A stretch of DNA of 64,000 nt from Ischnura elegans (lineage: Eukaryota > Arthropoda > Insecta > Odonata > Coenagrionidae), in contig NC_060256.1 in assembly GCF_921293095.1 (NCBI RefSeq), forward strand, positions 89,807,851 to 89,871,850. The letters are read 5' to 3'. Numbering within the stretch: the stretch's first letter is position 1; each line of letters opens with the position of its first letter. This document shows positions 10,174-20,802 of the stretch, piece by piece. The translations under genes were made by a program, and so were the position numbers. The notes beneath the pieces were generated by a model. The model saw nothing but the letters and a program-made list of their open reading frames with translations, was not told the origin of the DNA and made no database searches.

Positions 10174-11035
10174 TGGCCATGCCTTGTGACATTGTGAGGT
10201 TGTTTGATATGTTGTTTGACCTCTTCAATATGAAATGTTTACCGGAAAATGTATATATCTGATTTTTATTTTAAATAAATGTTGTTAAACGTCATACATT
10301 TTTTTCTCTCCTGAAATACCGTGGCGAAAGGTGCTATAAAATAACGCATTACTTTTTAACATGTTAATTTATTAGGTTATTCAGGGAGGTGAAATGATGT
10401 TTATTTTAAAGCCGCTCTTTATTTCTAAGTCAATAAATTTTATAGGGTGCTATTCTATATAAACAACCAATGGGTTAAGCGGTAATCTAAGCGGTATTTC
10501 CTTCTTGGTCTGAATTTCTGGGTCGTCGATCGCGGTACTTAAATATATTTCCGTGCATAATCTCGTATCCCTTGCCTTGTTATTAGTTCTCACGATTACT
10601 TTTAATAAACAGCTGTTATAATACGAAATACAACCACTCGAATAACTCAACCCTACCGTAGTTTTTATCTTAACTTTAGGGAGGGTGAACGGATGTCCAT
10701 CCGTATTTACATCACACAACGTCAACAGCTGAGAGGCCGATCCACCGGACCCCAGGCAGTAGGACCCCTGACGTCACGTAAAGCGCTGTCGCCAAATTGC
10801 ATGTTCCGGCCTGTATTAGAGTTGGCCATGGCATGACTCAATGCTGACTCCGGCCGCAAGCATGCTTGGGGCGATTGTTTTTCGCACGCGCTCTATCGTC
10901 AGCTGAGATCGGCGGCGGACCTCAGAGACGTGGCCGGAGACGGATGAGACGGAACGCGATGCGAATTGTCAAACGAACGGAAGACGCCAGTGTAGATATA
11001 TGGCTATCGATGGTCGATGTTTCGGGAATAGGTTG

Positions 11036-11380
11036 CACATCTACATCTACATGATACTCTGTGAGCCACCTCTAGGGTGTTTGGCAGGTGGTCATCAATC
11101 ACCAGCATGCAGCATGGAATTGGACTCCCATATGCACACCACACGATTCAAAAAGCGTCACGTATACTAACAAATTATACTACCATATGCTGTTAGAAAT
11201 AATAATAAAATTAAGAAACATGCATTAAGTTTTACATAGGTTAGTAGGCTACAATATAAGTCATGCAATCTATTTATGAGTTCTATCGCTGCCGTAATAA
11301 TCTCTTATTGATCGTGGAAAAAAAGACATTCTGAACCTGTCTGTTCTACAATCTATCTCTCTTATTTTATTTAGATGGGC
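11036..11380 (-). mobile_element. LINE 3' end, reverse orientation
   Basis: On the plus strand it begins with ACATCTACATCTACATGATA and CCACCTCTAGGGTGTTTGGC, the reverse complement of the LINE tail. It continues through the family 3' UTR (TATGCACACCACACG) to coding remnants near 11290-11380 (TTATTGATCGTGG, reading the C-terminal HDQ stop region in reverse). It is 5'-truncated and non-functional. Confidence 0.75.
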
Positions 11381-11392
11381 GTCTAGTTAGGA

Positions 11393-11714
11393 CGGCCAGA
11401 TTTGTGATGAGCTGTTACGACAAAAAATGCAGCGTTTCCAATATATTAGGCGAGTTAGGATGGAGTTCCAGTCTTTACAGGAGCGTAGATCGAAGTATAG
11501 GCTTAACTTACTTAGGAAATTCGAAGAAGTTCTTTTCTCAGACGACGTGAATCATATCCTTCATTTACCATCGTACTATAGTAGATGTGATGATGAGAAT
11601 AAAATAAAAGAAATAGACTGCAAAACAGAGAAATTTAAAATGTCATTCCTCCCTCGTACTATTAAGGATAGCAACGTTATCTCAATTGATAGGATTAAGG
11701 GCGTCGCTCGCTAG
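11393..11714 (+). pseudogene. LINE reverse-transcriptase protein C-terminal fragment (second subfamily)
   Basis: An open frame from 11427 gives 95 residues, including LRKFEEVLFSDDVNHILHLP, SYYSR and IDCKTEKFKMSF. This is the family's C-terminal motif series but differs from the 6.7-kb and 12.8-kb copies, so it belongs to a separate subfamily. A related copy lies inverted at 12164-12396, giving an inverted pair. No 3' tail follows directly. Confidence 0.7.
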
Positions 11715-11796
11715 GATCACTCATTGCATGTTTTTTTCGTAGTTCTAGCCTTGCATGTATTTGCTCTAGGTATTACTAACCATTCGTGCGTAGGTT

Positions 11797-12163
11797 TCCG
11801 CGGCGTTGTTCACGATGACTGCTAATTTCCGGGTTCTTCAGCCGCGTCTGTCGTTTTTGGTTGACTACAGTTTCGGAAGCCATCCTGCTTCCGTCTTCAG
11901 GTCTAAGGTGAGAAGTTTTCATTTTTTGCCGTCTTATATAGCACTGGCCGATCTCCTCCTGTGCGCTGATTGGTCAGAACTCTCTTCCAAACGTTGCTGA
12001 TTGGGTAGCCGTTGTCCCTGTTTAATATTTTGTGTTTTGTGAATTTCAATTGCTTCCCTGATTTGCCTTGGGTAGTAGCGACTCTCTTTTGCCACTATCT
12101 TCGCTTTTTCGAATTCAATTTTATGGCCGGCCTCACTCCAAACATGCTCTGCCATTTTTATTA
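11797..12163 (-). mobile_element. Penelope-like element fragment (GIY-YIG endonuclease C-terminus)
   Basis: On the minus strand the frame reads AEHVWSEAGHKIEFEKAKIV, then YYPRQIREAIEIHKTQN. This matches the C-terminal part of the GIY-YIG endonuclease of Penelope-like retroelements (H-x-I-x-F, REAIEI). It is followed by a non-coding terminus containing GACCTGAAGACGGAAGC, also typical of those elements. Only the C-terminal end is present. It abuts a LINE fragment at 12164, and the two translate in one frame by chance. Confidence 0.65.
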
Positions 12164-12396
12164 TCTCTGTTTTACAGTCTATTTTCTTTATTTTTTTCTC
12201 GTTTTCACGTCTACTATAGCTCAACGGTAAACGAAGGATGTGTTTCACGTCGTCTAAGAAAACATCTTCTCCGAATTCGGTTAAGTAAAATCATCCTATA
12301 CTTTGTTGTACGCTCCTGTAAAGATTCCCATTCTAACTCTTCTAATTGCAAACGCTACGTTTTTTTCATAACAATTCATCACGAATCTGGCCGCCA
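12164..12396 (-). pseudogene. LINE C-terminal fragment, inverted partner of 11393-11714
   Basis: The reverse-strand translation contains VKHILRLP, SYSRRENEKK and IDCKTEIIKM. It matches 11395-11640 in inverted orientation, including upstream non-matching-frame blocks such as GCCAGATTCGTGATGAATTG. It is degraded and has no start. Confidence 0.65.
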
Positions 12397-12424
12397 TGCG
12401 CAACACTATATAGATATATGCTAT

Positions 12425-13860
12425 CAGCACTACATTTACATAATACCCTGCGATCCACCTCTAGGGTGTTTGGCAGGGTGTGATCAATCACCAGCATGTA
12501 GAATGCAATAAGATTCCCACATGCACACCACACGGTACAAAAAACTTAACGCATACTAGCAAATTATACTACCGCATTCATTCATTCAAAGGAAAAACTT
12601 TCCAGCCACTCAATAAGGTCTTCTGCCAATAAAGGTAGAACACACATAACATGCTGCTAGAAATAATAAGAAAATTCATAAATATGCATAATGGTGTAGG
12701 TACATGAGTTAGAAAGCTGCAATGCAACTCTTCTAATCTATTTGTTGAGTTCTAACGCTGCCGTTATAGTCTCTTATTGATCGTGGAAAAAATACATTCT
12801 GAATCTGTCTGATCTACAGTCTATCTCTCTTATTTTATTTATATTATCTGATCCACCGTAGTATGTTGGCGTCCGTAAGATATGGCTAACTTCGTTATAA
12901 AAGACACTGCTCTTGAAAGTATCTAAAAGGTTTAGTCTATTTTTCAATCTACGGTCCGACAGAGATTCCCTTCCCAGTTTATCTGAGTGGTCATTTACGT
13001 TAACAAGACTATCGTAACGACTTTTCACATACTTGGCTGCTCTTCTTCGCACGCGTTCTAACTCTGCTTTTAAGCCTATTTCATGAGGGTCCCAAACACT
13101 GGCAGCGTATTCTTAATGGGGTCTAACGAGGGAGAAGTAGCTAATGTATCTCACTTTGTCGTTGCACTTTTATTATATTGTTTAAAAAAACTAATTTACG
13201 ATTAGCTTGGCCTGTTAATTCTCAAATATGCTTGTTCCACGATAGATCATAATTGAGTCCGACTCCTAGATATTTCACGGATTCTATAGTCTCTGATTGG
13301 GCACTCTGAATGATATGTCCATGTTCTGGACTTAATAAGGGTCCCACACGCTAGCAGCATATCCTAATGAGGCTTTGCTTTGGTCAGGTAGCTTACCTCT
13401 GGGTTTAGGGCTTCTACCGAGAATTCTTTTAAAAAATCCCAGTTTAAGGTTGGCTTCCCCGCATACTTCGCTTATGTGTCTACCCCACGGAAGCCTAAGA
13501 GTAAATGTAACTAAGAATGGTGACCCCTAGTATTTTACGATTTCGAAAGTTGAATGCCGTAAGCGGTGTAACTCCTTCTTGAAGAGGTTCCCAAAAAAAT
13601 TCCCAAAAATTCATCACGATGCACTTATCTAAATTTAATTCTAGATTCCAAGTTCTGCAACAATTCTTTAAAACAGCGAGTTCCTTTTCTAATTCCAATC
13701 TATCGCAAAGGGCATAAATTTCCATGTACACAACTACAAAATCTGCGAAGATGCAGATTTTGTTCTTGACCGCGGTGGTAATGTCATATAAGTGAAGATG
13801 GAGCAAAAGAGGACCTATAACACTTCCTTGGGGTACTTAGAAAACTGCTAAAATATGCTA
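12425..13860 (-). mobile_element. Degraded LINE copy: partial reverse transcriptase to 3' tail
   Basis: Read on the minus strand from 13860 down: a VPQGS-type motif (GTACCCCAAGGAAGTG), LLFHLHLYDI, an eroded active-site block FADFVVVY (the family has FADD), the thumb region LNLDKCIVMNF, then a frame-broken connection, and the C-terminal frame at 12774-13052 (NRLNLLDTFKS, VSHILRTPTYYGG, IDCRSDRFRMYFF). The 3' UTR and tail reach 12425. Region 13075-13490 contains two partly redundant pieces, so the copy is a mosaic. It is non-functional. Confidence 0.7.
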
Positions 13861-13989
13861 TAGGTTAGTAAATCATATAGTCTACCCCTATGTAAAGTTC
13901 GAGCAATTTAAGCGCGAAGAAGCATAGGACGAACTCACCCATAAGTCAATTAACTGGTGACCTTACCTGGAACAAAAATATCAGTGAGA

Positions 13990-14110
13990 TAACGTCTACA
14001 TATTACGCTGAGTGTCACCTACATAGGTGTCGCAGGTGGTGAACCATCACGAAAATGCACCAGGGGATTTACATTTACTTCCACTAACATATTCCCTACA
14101 TATCACACAG
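13990..14110 (-). mobile_element. LINE 3'-tail fragment upstream of the long LINE
   Basis: ACGTCTACATATTACGCTGA, TGTCACCTACATAGGTGT and CGCAGGTGG are a diverged reverse-oriented version of the tail. It sits just 5' of the long plus-strand LINE, so the long copy may have landed beside an older fragment. Confidence 0.5.
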
Positions 14111-14264
14111 AAGCTATTGTATTAATATATACCGTATTATATACACTATTGTATTAATTAAACGTAGCCTCACAGGAAATCCGCAATGCGAAAGATACGA
14201 GGAAGTAAGCTTAGGAGCGGTAACGCCGGACAATAGCGTCATTATTCCCAAAACGCGTGCAAAC

Positions 14265-17127
14265 ATGTCAAATATTATTAGTACTGCCAATAAAATTCAC
14301 CCGCTGAGTACACAAAAGCTTGGAAAAGAACCAACCGAAACTCTAACTACAAAATATGATATTAACCTTGTTGTAGTTAATTGCCATAGCGTAAAAAACA
14401 AGCGCGCCGAAATCGAGCATATTTTTCAGGACGCAGACGTGGTCATGGGGACAGAGAGCTGGCTTACGGAAGATATAAGTGACAGCGAAGTTTTTCCTCC
14501 AGAATATAAAATTTACAGATGCGATCGACGCAATAGAACAGGTGGCGGAGTTTTTATAGCAGTTAAATCACATTTACTCAGCGCCGCCCACGAAATAATT
14601 GACAACGAAATAGAAAGCGTATGGTGTAAAATTAAACAACGAAACAAAAGGAGTATTCAAGTTTGCTCTTTTTATAGACCACCGAACTCCGAAGTCGATA
14701 TTATTTACCTTCTAGAAAATCAAATATCCGCATTTACTCAGAGAGACAGTAATAGTGTAATAGTAATCGGGGGAGATTTTAATCTTCCATCCATAAACTG
14801 GGATACTTACACTGTTACGGATTCAAGGAATAGAGAAATCAGCGAGGTATTACTCATCATACTTGCAAATCACTCTCTCGCCCAAGTAGTTGACAAGCCT
14901 ACGAGAGGAAATAAGATATTAGACTTTTTAGCAGTAAGCTATCCTAAGTTGATAAAACAAGTCGATATTATTGACGGTATAAGCGATCACAGAGTAATCT
15001 TTGCAACGTTTAAAGTTGATGTAGTGTCAGCCGTAAAACCAAAACGCAATATTTACTTATTTGATAAATGCAACTTCACAAAATTTGGCGAGATGCTTAA
15101 TGACTCCTACAAAAAATTCGTAGTTACATCAAAGGACCAAAGCACAGTCGTAACATGGAAAAACTTCTCAGAAATTCTGCGCCAAGGGATCAACGAACAT
15201 ATTCCGCAAAAACTGAAATGTGATAATAAGGAACCTCGCTGGTACAATAACGATGTCAGAAGGGAACTAAGGAAACAGGGAAAACTAGACAACTCGTACA
15301 GAAAATCCATTAAGTCACGTAATAAATCGAAGGAACTTGAAGCTAAAGAGAGTTACGCTGCACAACGCTCAATGACCAAGAAATCAATGCGAACTGCAAT
15401 GCGAAAGTTTAAGAAAAAAGTACTCGGTGAATTACTCGAAGAAAATCCGAAATCCTTTTGGTCGTGCGCGAGAGAGCTTCAGGGAAAACATTCAACCGTA
15501 GATTCGTTATTTGATAAAGCTGGTAAACTTGTCACCGAAAATATTGACAAAGCTAACACTTTAAATTCCCACTTTGAAAGTGTATACACTACTGATGACA
15601 CTCAATTCAATTTAGACATCCCATATACTGAGGAATCGATGGAAGAAATATCTATACAGCGTGATGGGATAACTAAACAACTACAATCGATTAAGAATAG
15701 TAAATCTCCGGGTCCGAAGGGAATACCCGCGCGTGTCCTCAAGGTGTTAGCTCCACAGATCGCACCTTACTTAGAGATCATATTCAAGAAGTCACTCTCC
15801 GAAGGGAAGTTACCGCCAGACTGAAAAATTGCAAGCGTTACACCCATATTCAAAAAGGGAAACAGACATGACCCAGGCAACTACCGTCCGATTTCATTGA
15901 CATCGATTATAGGCAAGATACTTGAGCGTATCATCTACATCTACATAATACCCTGCGAGCCACCTCTAGGGTGTTTGGCAGGCATATCGTCGTTAGCAAT
16001 ATCATGACTTTCTTGGACAGACGTAACTTCCTCCATGACTGTCAGCACGGATTCCGAAAAGGTAGATCATGCGAAACACAGCTCGCCCTCTTTCTTCACG
16101 ACGTTATAAAATCTGGTGAATCGAAAAGACAAGTTGACGCACTATTTCTAGATTTTAAGAAAGCTTTCGACACTGTACCTCACAACAAACTTTTATACAA
16201 ATTACAGTCATGCGGATTAAACGAGACAGTTTTAAACTGGACACGCGACTTTCTCAGAGATCGTAAACAAAAAGTTGTTCTTGATGGAATTAACTCCGAT
16301 GTTGTAAAATTTACATCAGGTGTTCCACAAGGAAGCGTAAATGGCCCCCTGTTGTTCATTATATACATTAATGATCTTTACTCCCGCATTAGCAGTAAAA
16401 TACGTTTATTTGCTGACGACGATGTCATCTATAGCGAAATTAGTGATCACTCTGACTATGAAATTCTATCATCTGACTTAAACAACGTTCATTTGTGGAG
16501 CCAAGAGTGGGGACTCAAACTTAATCTGAGCAAATGCATGGCGATACATTTCTTGCGGAATTCGTCTAACTCTAACCATGTTTATGCAGTGGATGGCATT
16601 AACATAAAGGCAGCAGACGAAGTGAAGTACCTGGGAGTTACGATAACCTCGAACCTCACGTGGGGAACACATATAAAGAATATTTGCGGCATAGCGCTGA
16701 AGAAATTAGGATTCGTCAAGCGTATTATGGGAAGATTTTCGAATGAGAAAGTAAAAGAAAGGTGCTATTTCGCTCTCGTCCGACCGCACCTTGAATATGC
16801 AGCGAGCGTATGGGATCCGGTGCAGAAAGACTTAAACCGCGAACTGAATAAAATACAAAGGAAGGCTGCGCGTTTCGTCAAAAACTGCTACGGGCGTACA
16901 GACAGTGTTACCCATATGTTAAGCGAATTAGGGAGCCGTTGGAGATTCGCAGGCTGCGCGCTAGGCTTAGATTGCTTGAACAATTGAGAATAGATATCTT
17001 TAAGAGTGACACAGAGAACATAATATTAGAGCCACACTATATTTCCAGGTCCGATAGAAGCGATAAATTAAGAGAGATGTTTTGCCGAACGGATAAATAT
17101 GCGAATTCGTTTTGCCCCGAATCATAA
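14265..17127 (+). pseudogene. LINE ORF2-type protein: endonuclease-reverse transcriptase, broken three times
   Basis: The N-terminal part (14265-15824) has the exonuclease/endonuclease/phosphatase fold. Visible motifs are VVNCHSVKNK, MGTESWL, VCSFYRPPNS, VIVIGGDFNLPSINW and ISDHRVI (catalytic D-x-N and S-D-H). RT follows with GPKGIPARVLK, NYRPISLTSI, HGFRKGRSCETQ, FLDFKKAFDTVPH, GVPQGS, LLFIIYINDL and the active site FADDDVIY. The thumb and C-terminus extend to 17127. Three lesions break it. The first is TGA at 15822-15824 where the frame expects tryptophan. The second is a 49-bp insertion at 15933-15981 that shifts the frame. The third is a small deletion near 16932 that moves the C-terminus to another frame. 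The D-D pair is intact. Encoded enzyme activity would have been target-primed reverse transcription; this copy cannot make it. Confidence 0.85.
15933..15981 (-). mobile_element. 49-bp copy of the LINE 3' tail inserted inside the LINE's own RT domain
   Basis: The insert starts ATCTACATCTACATAATACC and ends CTCTAGGGTGTTTGGCAGG. It is the reverse complement of the family's terminal 3' tail. It is flanked by GCGTATC (15926-15932) and GCATATC (15982-15988), an imperfect 7-bp target duplication. Removing it with one flank restores the RT frame (ILERI then VVSNI). It is a minimal, extremely 5'-truncated insertion. Confidence 0.8.
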
Positions 17128-17270
17128 AGGACTTTAATAAACGCTAGTCCCAACCTCGTTAGAGCCCTTCATTTTTTTTATAGCTGTAAACGGCTGGTGT
17201 CCTAACACCCCCTGCCACACGCCTTTTAGGCGGCTTGCGGGGTATTATGTAGATGTAGACGTAGATACCC

Positions 17271-17652
17271 CATTTATGACGGCAATCTGCCTATCGAGAT
17301 ATAACATGTGTAACTTGCTGTTAGAAACACTGGACAGATTCAGAAACATGCATTAAGGAATACATAAGCTAGTGAGTTACACTACCAGTCCTAAAGCTGT
17401 CATTATAGCCTCTTTTATAGGTCGCGGAACAAACTACATTCTACATCTAGGAATGATTTCATTATTTCATTTAGTTTTTGGTATACTTAAGAATTAGGAT
17501 TGGCTAAAAAATACTGGCACATGGTAGTATCGAGTACATAATTACAATTTGGGACAAAGTTGACGTTCTAACATAAACAGATATACCGTGGGATATAATC
17601 ACAAACTGTAGACGTTAAAATAGAACTCTGAATAACCGTTGCACTTTCAAAA
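17271..17652. other. Gene-free stretch between LINE and PIF-like element
   Basis: AT-rich sequence with another eroded piece of the LINE family 3' UTR near 17330-17440 (AACATGCATTAAG, TCTTTTATAGGTCGCGG). No coding potential is seen. Confidence 0.4.
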
Positions 17653-17655
17653 TAA

Positions 17656-19525
17656 AGGCTGAATCACACGATCATTTTTTCGTCATTTTCGAGAGATCAA
17701 TTCAGCGATCAATCGAGTAATCACTTGGAAATGATCGTCGCGCGCGATTGTTTTTAGCGATCACTTCAATGATGAGGATTCCTATCACTTTTTTCATCAC
17801 TCGTCTGGTCGCTTTTTCCGTCGCTGAAACCGTCCCTGAAACACCATATCAGCCAATCAGAACGCATTCCCGTATGGATCAATTGCAGCACAACGTTTGA
17901 CAATCGTGGTAACGACATTGGTAAACACAAATACCTACGTTATTATTTTGCTATTACAACGAGCTGTGACATCCAAGGAGGTTGTAATTATATAGAGGCG
18001 CTGTTTCCGAGCTTTTGGCGTGGTCAAAGTTCCACCATTTAAGTTTGAAAATTTTTGAACTTGGTCTCCAACTGATATTTTGAGGTGGATAAGTTCTGTT
18101 CTGAAAATGAACTACATTAAGTGAAAAATGCTACCATAATCATTAGTATTTCGCCGCTGATTGTCATTGGATTTTTCTCATCATTCGCGAATCTTATATT
18201 AATGTATAAACTCTTTGTCTGTTAGCAACTTCACTGGTGAGGATACCCTATAAAATATACTTTATTACTGTATTTGTTAGATTTCAGTTGGCTATAATAA
18301 AATTAAATATCAGTGTAAGAGCAGGTAAATGACTAGTTACTCTCTTACTCTCGTAGAATTCAAACACCACGGTTACGTTCTACAAAATGGAACCCTAGGT
18401 CGGGCTCGCGAGGATACACTCCCGGGGGCAGGGTCTGTAAGCGCGAGCTTTTCACCTCTGCACCCAGAGGGGGGTGGACAGGAAGGAAAAAGGAAGGAGG
18501 CGCCGCCGCGATAGGAGCCCGACGACGCCTCCTGGGACGGGATAGGTAAGGAAAGGAAGGGACGAGGAATCCCGCACCGTCAAAAGCCGGGCGGGTCCTA
18601 CCATCAGCGAAACCAGGCATCAGCCATTTCTATTCTAACAACTTTGGAGGATTATCCTATGAGGAAGAACAATCCCACGATCAAATCGGTAAATGGTTAC
18701 GTTCTACAAAGAGTATGAGGGTTCAAGACGAACCCTTCAGGGATACAACGCACCGGGGTCGGCAACCAAGCCAGTGGCTTATACGCCCGATCAGCCGGGA
18801 AGGGGGAGGAGAGGAAGGGAAAAGAAAAGAGGCGTCGCCGCGATAGGAGCCCGACGACGCCTCTGGGAGAGGATAGGAGCGGAAGGAACGGGAGAGGGGA
18901 AAACACCACAACGCTATAGAAGCGAAGAGAGCTCTACTTAAAGCGAAACCAGGCAAGCCATTAATAGTCTAACGATCTTGGAAGATCATTCTATGGGGAA
19001 GAATGATCCAACGATCAAATCGTTAGATATGGTTACGTTCTACAATCAGCTCAGCTGATTTGCGAACGTAACTGTGGTGATTGATTATAATTTATCCCTG
19101 GGAAAAGATGATTGAATCATAAATTCGCGAAGCCTGCCTATGCAGTAAGAAAAAAAGGTTTAAATTTTGCGTTTCATAGTTTATTATAATGTATTACCGA
19201 CTTATCACGAAAAATCACGCCAATTAGTAAGCATTGACCCTGGTGGGATTGTCAATGTTTTGGAATTCAAAGTGGGCGTGGCTTGTCCTAACCAAGCACC
19301 CAGCACCATTCCTGCCACACTTCGCTCCACGCTCGAAACAGTGGTGCCCCCTCCTGATATTTACAACCTCATTGATGATATTGGAAATGATGCGAGAAGC
19401 GACGGCGAGAAGGACTGTGTGATTCAGTAAAATGATCACTGAAGCGATCACTTTTTCGGTCGCGAAAAGCGATTGTTCGAGTGATTACTAAGAGGGACGA
19501 TACAAATGATGGTGTGATTCAGGCT
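17656..19525. mobile_element. PIF/Harbinger-like element with TAA target duplication
   Basis: The left end AGGCTGAATCACACGATCAT and right end ATGATGGTGTGATTCAGGCT are inverted repeats. TAA flanks both (17653-17655, 19526-19528). Subterminal sequence is rich in short GCGATCA/TGATCGC motifs in both orientations, a plausible transposase-binding pattern. The end class resembles the AGGCCTGGT MITEs at 46.4 and 55.5 kb. No DDE transposase was found. An 87-codon frame (19167-19430, residues such as VVPPPDIYNLIDDIGNDA) is unrecognised. It contains the GC-rich insert at 18365-19079. Confidence 0.65.
18365..19079. repeat. GC-rich insert with two ~330-bp tandem units and ~21-bp inverted ends
   Basis: GGTTACGTTCTACAA recurs at about 18371, 18696 and 19031, defining two units of roughly 325 and 335 bp. 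Each has a purine-rich GGAAGG block, then CGCGATAGGAGCCCGACGAC, then GCGAAACCAGGCA. The ends CACCACGGTTACGTTC and its inverse GAACGTAACTGTGGTG form terminal repeats. Base composition contrasts sharply with the AT-rich host element. It is non-coding by translation: open frames on both strands follow the GC content. Confidence 0.6.
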
Positions 19526-19721
19526 TAAGGAATTGTTAAACCACCATTCTTTTTTATTTTTTATGTTTTCCCAACTTAGGGACACCTTCCCCTTACTCGG
19601 GAAAACTTCGTTTTCTAATGCCCGTAATATGTCGAAACCAAAATACTCTAACGTGGGACCGTGGTAGGTTTTTTTATTTACATCTAAATGTAATAAAACT
19701 TACCCGCAAAAAAAACACATG

Positions 19722-20221
19722 NNNNNNNNNNNNNNNNNNNNNNNNNNNNNNNNNNNNNNNNNNNNNNNNNNNNNNNNNNNNNNNNNNNNNNNNNNNNNNN
19801 NNNNNNNNNNNNNNNNNNNNNNNNNNNNNNNNNNNNNNNNNNNNNNNNNNNNNNNNNNNNNNNNNNNNNNNNNNNNNNNNNNNNNNNNNNNNNNNNNNNN
19901 NNNNNNNNNNNNNNNNNNNNNNNNNNNNNNNNNNNNNNNNNNNNNNNNNNNNNNNNNNNNNNNNNNNNNNNNNNNNNNNNNNNNNNNNNNNNNNNNNNNN
20001 NNNNNNNNNNNNNNNNNNNNNNNNNNNNNNNNNNNNNNNNNNNNNNNNNNNNNNNNNNNNNNNNNNNNNNNNNNNNNNNNNNNNNNNNNNNNNNNNNNNN
20101 NNNNNNNNNNNNNNNNNNNNNNNNNNNNNNNNNNNNNNNNNNNNNNNNNNNNNNNNNNNNNNNNNNNNNNNNNNNNNNNNNNNNNNNNNNNNNNNNNNNN
20201 NNNNNNNNNNNNNNNNNNNNN
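19722..20221. other. Assembly gap of 500 N
   Basis: Exactly 500 undetermined bases; the round number suggests a scaffold gap of estimated or default length. Translations across it mean nothing. Confidence 0.99.
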
Positions 20222-20417
20222 ATGAACTTCAGAAAATTCTTATAACAGCACTACTCATCGAAGACGGCATGATTACGCAACAATATATACCACTCTGAGC
20301 ATTCACACTGTGTATGTAATGATAACCAACCTGGAAAAGTTAAAAGTCTCCTTCTGTTCCAAGTTAGATCCCTATACCTAATTTTGGGCTTCTGACTGTA
20401 TTGCCTTTGGTAGGAAT

Positions 20418-20601
20418 CAGTGGCGGATCTAGGGAGGGGCTATAGGGATACACCTAATATACAATTGGGATAAGGGGGGATACTAGGGTTTCCAATTATG
20501 GTAGATAAAATAATAATTTTGCTCAGCTATCGAATTTATACTTCAGAGCATCAGAGGATAGCCCCCTAACCCACCCTGTCCCTATCCTGGATACCCTGCT
20601 G
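20418..20601. mobile_element. hAT-type MITE (CAGTGGCGGATCTAGGG)
   Basis: The left end CAGTGGCGGATCTAGGGA and right end TATCCTGGATACCCTGCTG form imperfect inverted repeats. The flanks GTAGGAAT (20410-20417) and GTAGAAAT (20602-20609) are an 8-bp duplication with one mismatch. At 184 bp it is non-autonomous. Confidence 0.65.
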
Positions 20602-20802
20602 GTAGAAATTGATCACCGTTGGTAATGAATCGAGGTTCATGTGTGGTTTCGTTCAAGAATATTTTTTGTATTCTTGACGTAACATTGTTTCTCGATAGTG
20701 AATGAATCTCTGAAATCCCGGACCGTAGTAAGGAAAAAAAACTCCGGGGTCATGTGGGATCCATTTGAAAGTGGTACATTTGAGACGGTATTTCTCAAGA
20801 AT

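Larger units (their letters stand above)
7710..10830 (+). mobile_element. 3.1-kb P-superfamily-like DNA transposon carrying a THAP domain (defective)
   Basis: The left end CATGGCCAACTTTA at 7710 and the right end at 10830 form terminal inverted repeats of about 40 bp. ACAGGCCGGAACATG is shared, then AATTTNGGC, with more scattered identity inward (GGGGTCCTA). A perfect 7-bp direct repeat, GCATGAC, flanks them (7703-7709 and 10831-10837). Inside lie a plus-strand THAP-domain exon (8489-8799), a ~270-bp tandem array (8797-9615), a possible terminal exon (10013-10173) and AATAAA at 10274. Known P elements are about 3 kb, have a THAP N-terminus, CAT-initiated ends and 7-8 bp duplications, so the fit is good. 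No catalytic RNase-H-like domain is visible, so this copy is internally rearranged or non-autonomous. Assignment to the P superfamily is inference. Confidence 0.65.
14160..17270 (+). mobile_element. Near full-length non-LTR retrotransposon (endonuclease + RT, CR1/Jockey-group-like)
   Basis: A 3.1-kb copy runs from an approximate 5' end near 14160, through one long protein, to a 3' end with CCCCCTGCCACACGCC, GGCGGCTTGCGGGG and TATTATGTAGATGTAGACG. The terminal TGTAGA repeat replaces a poly(A) tail. The protein has an apurinic-type endonuclease followed by reverse transcriptase; no gag-like or zinc-knuckle open frame is seen upstream. The clade is inferred from the RT motifs only. At least six other truncated copies lie in the first 17 kb of the window. 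Confidence 0.85.

Noticed and set aside
11934-12248. A 104-codon minus-strand gene
   Set aside because: A chance in-frame fusion of a LINE C-terminal fragment with a Penelope-like terminus.
18329-18956. Arg/Gly/Pro-rich open frames on both strands
   Set aside because: Mirror translations of a GC-rich tandem repeat, not conserved between its two units.
19618-20298. Long open frames across the N gap
   Set aside because: Made of undetermined bases; no information.
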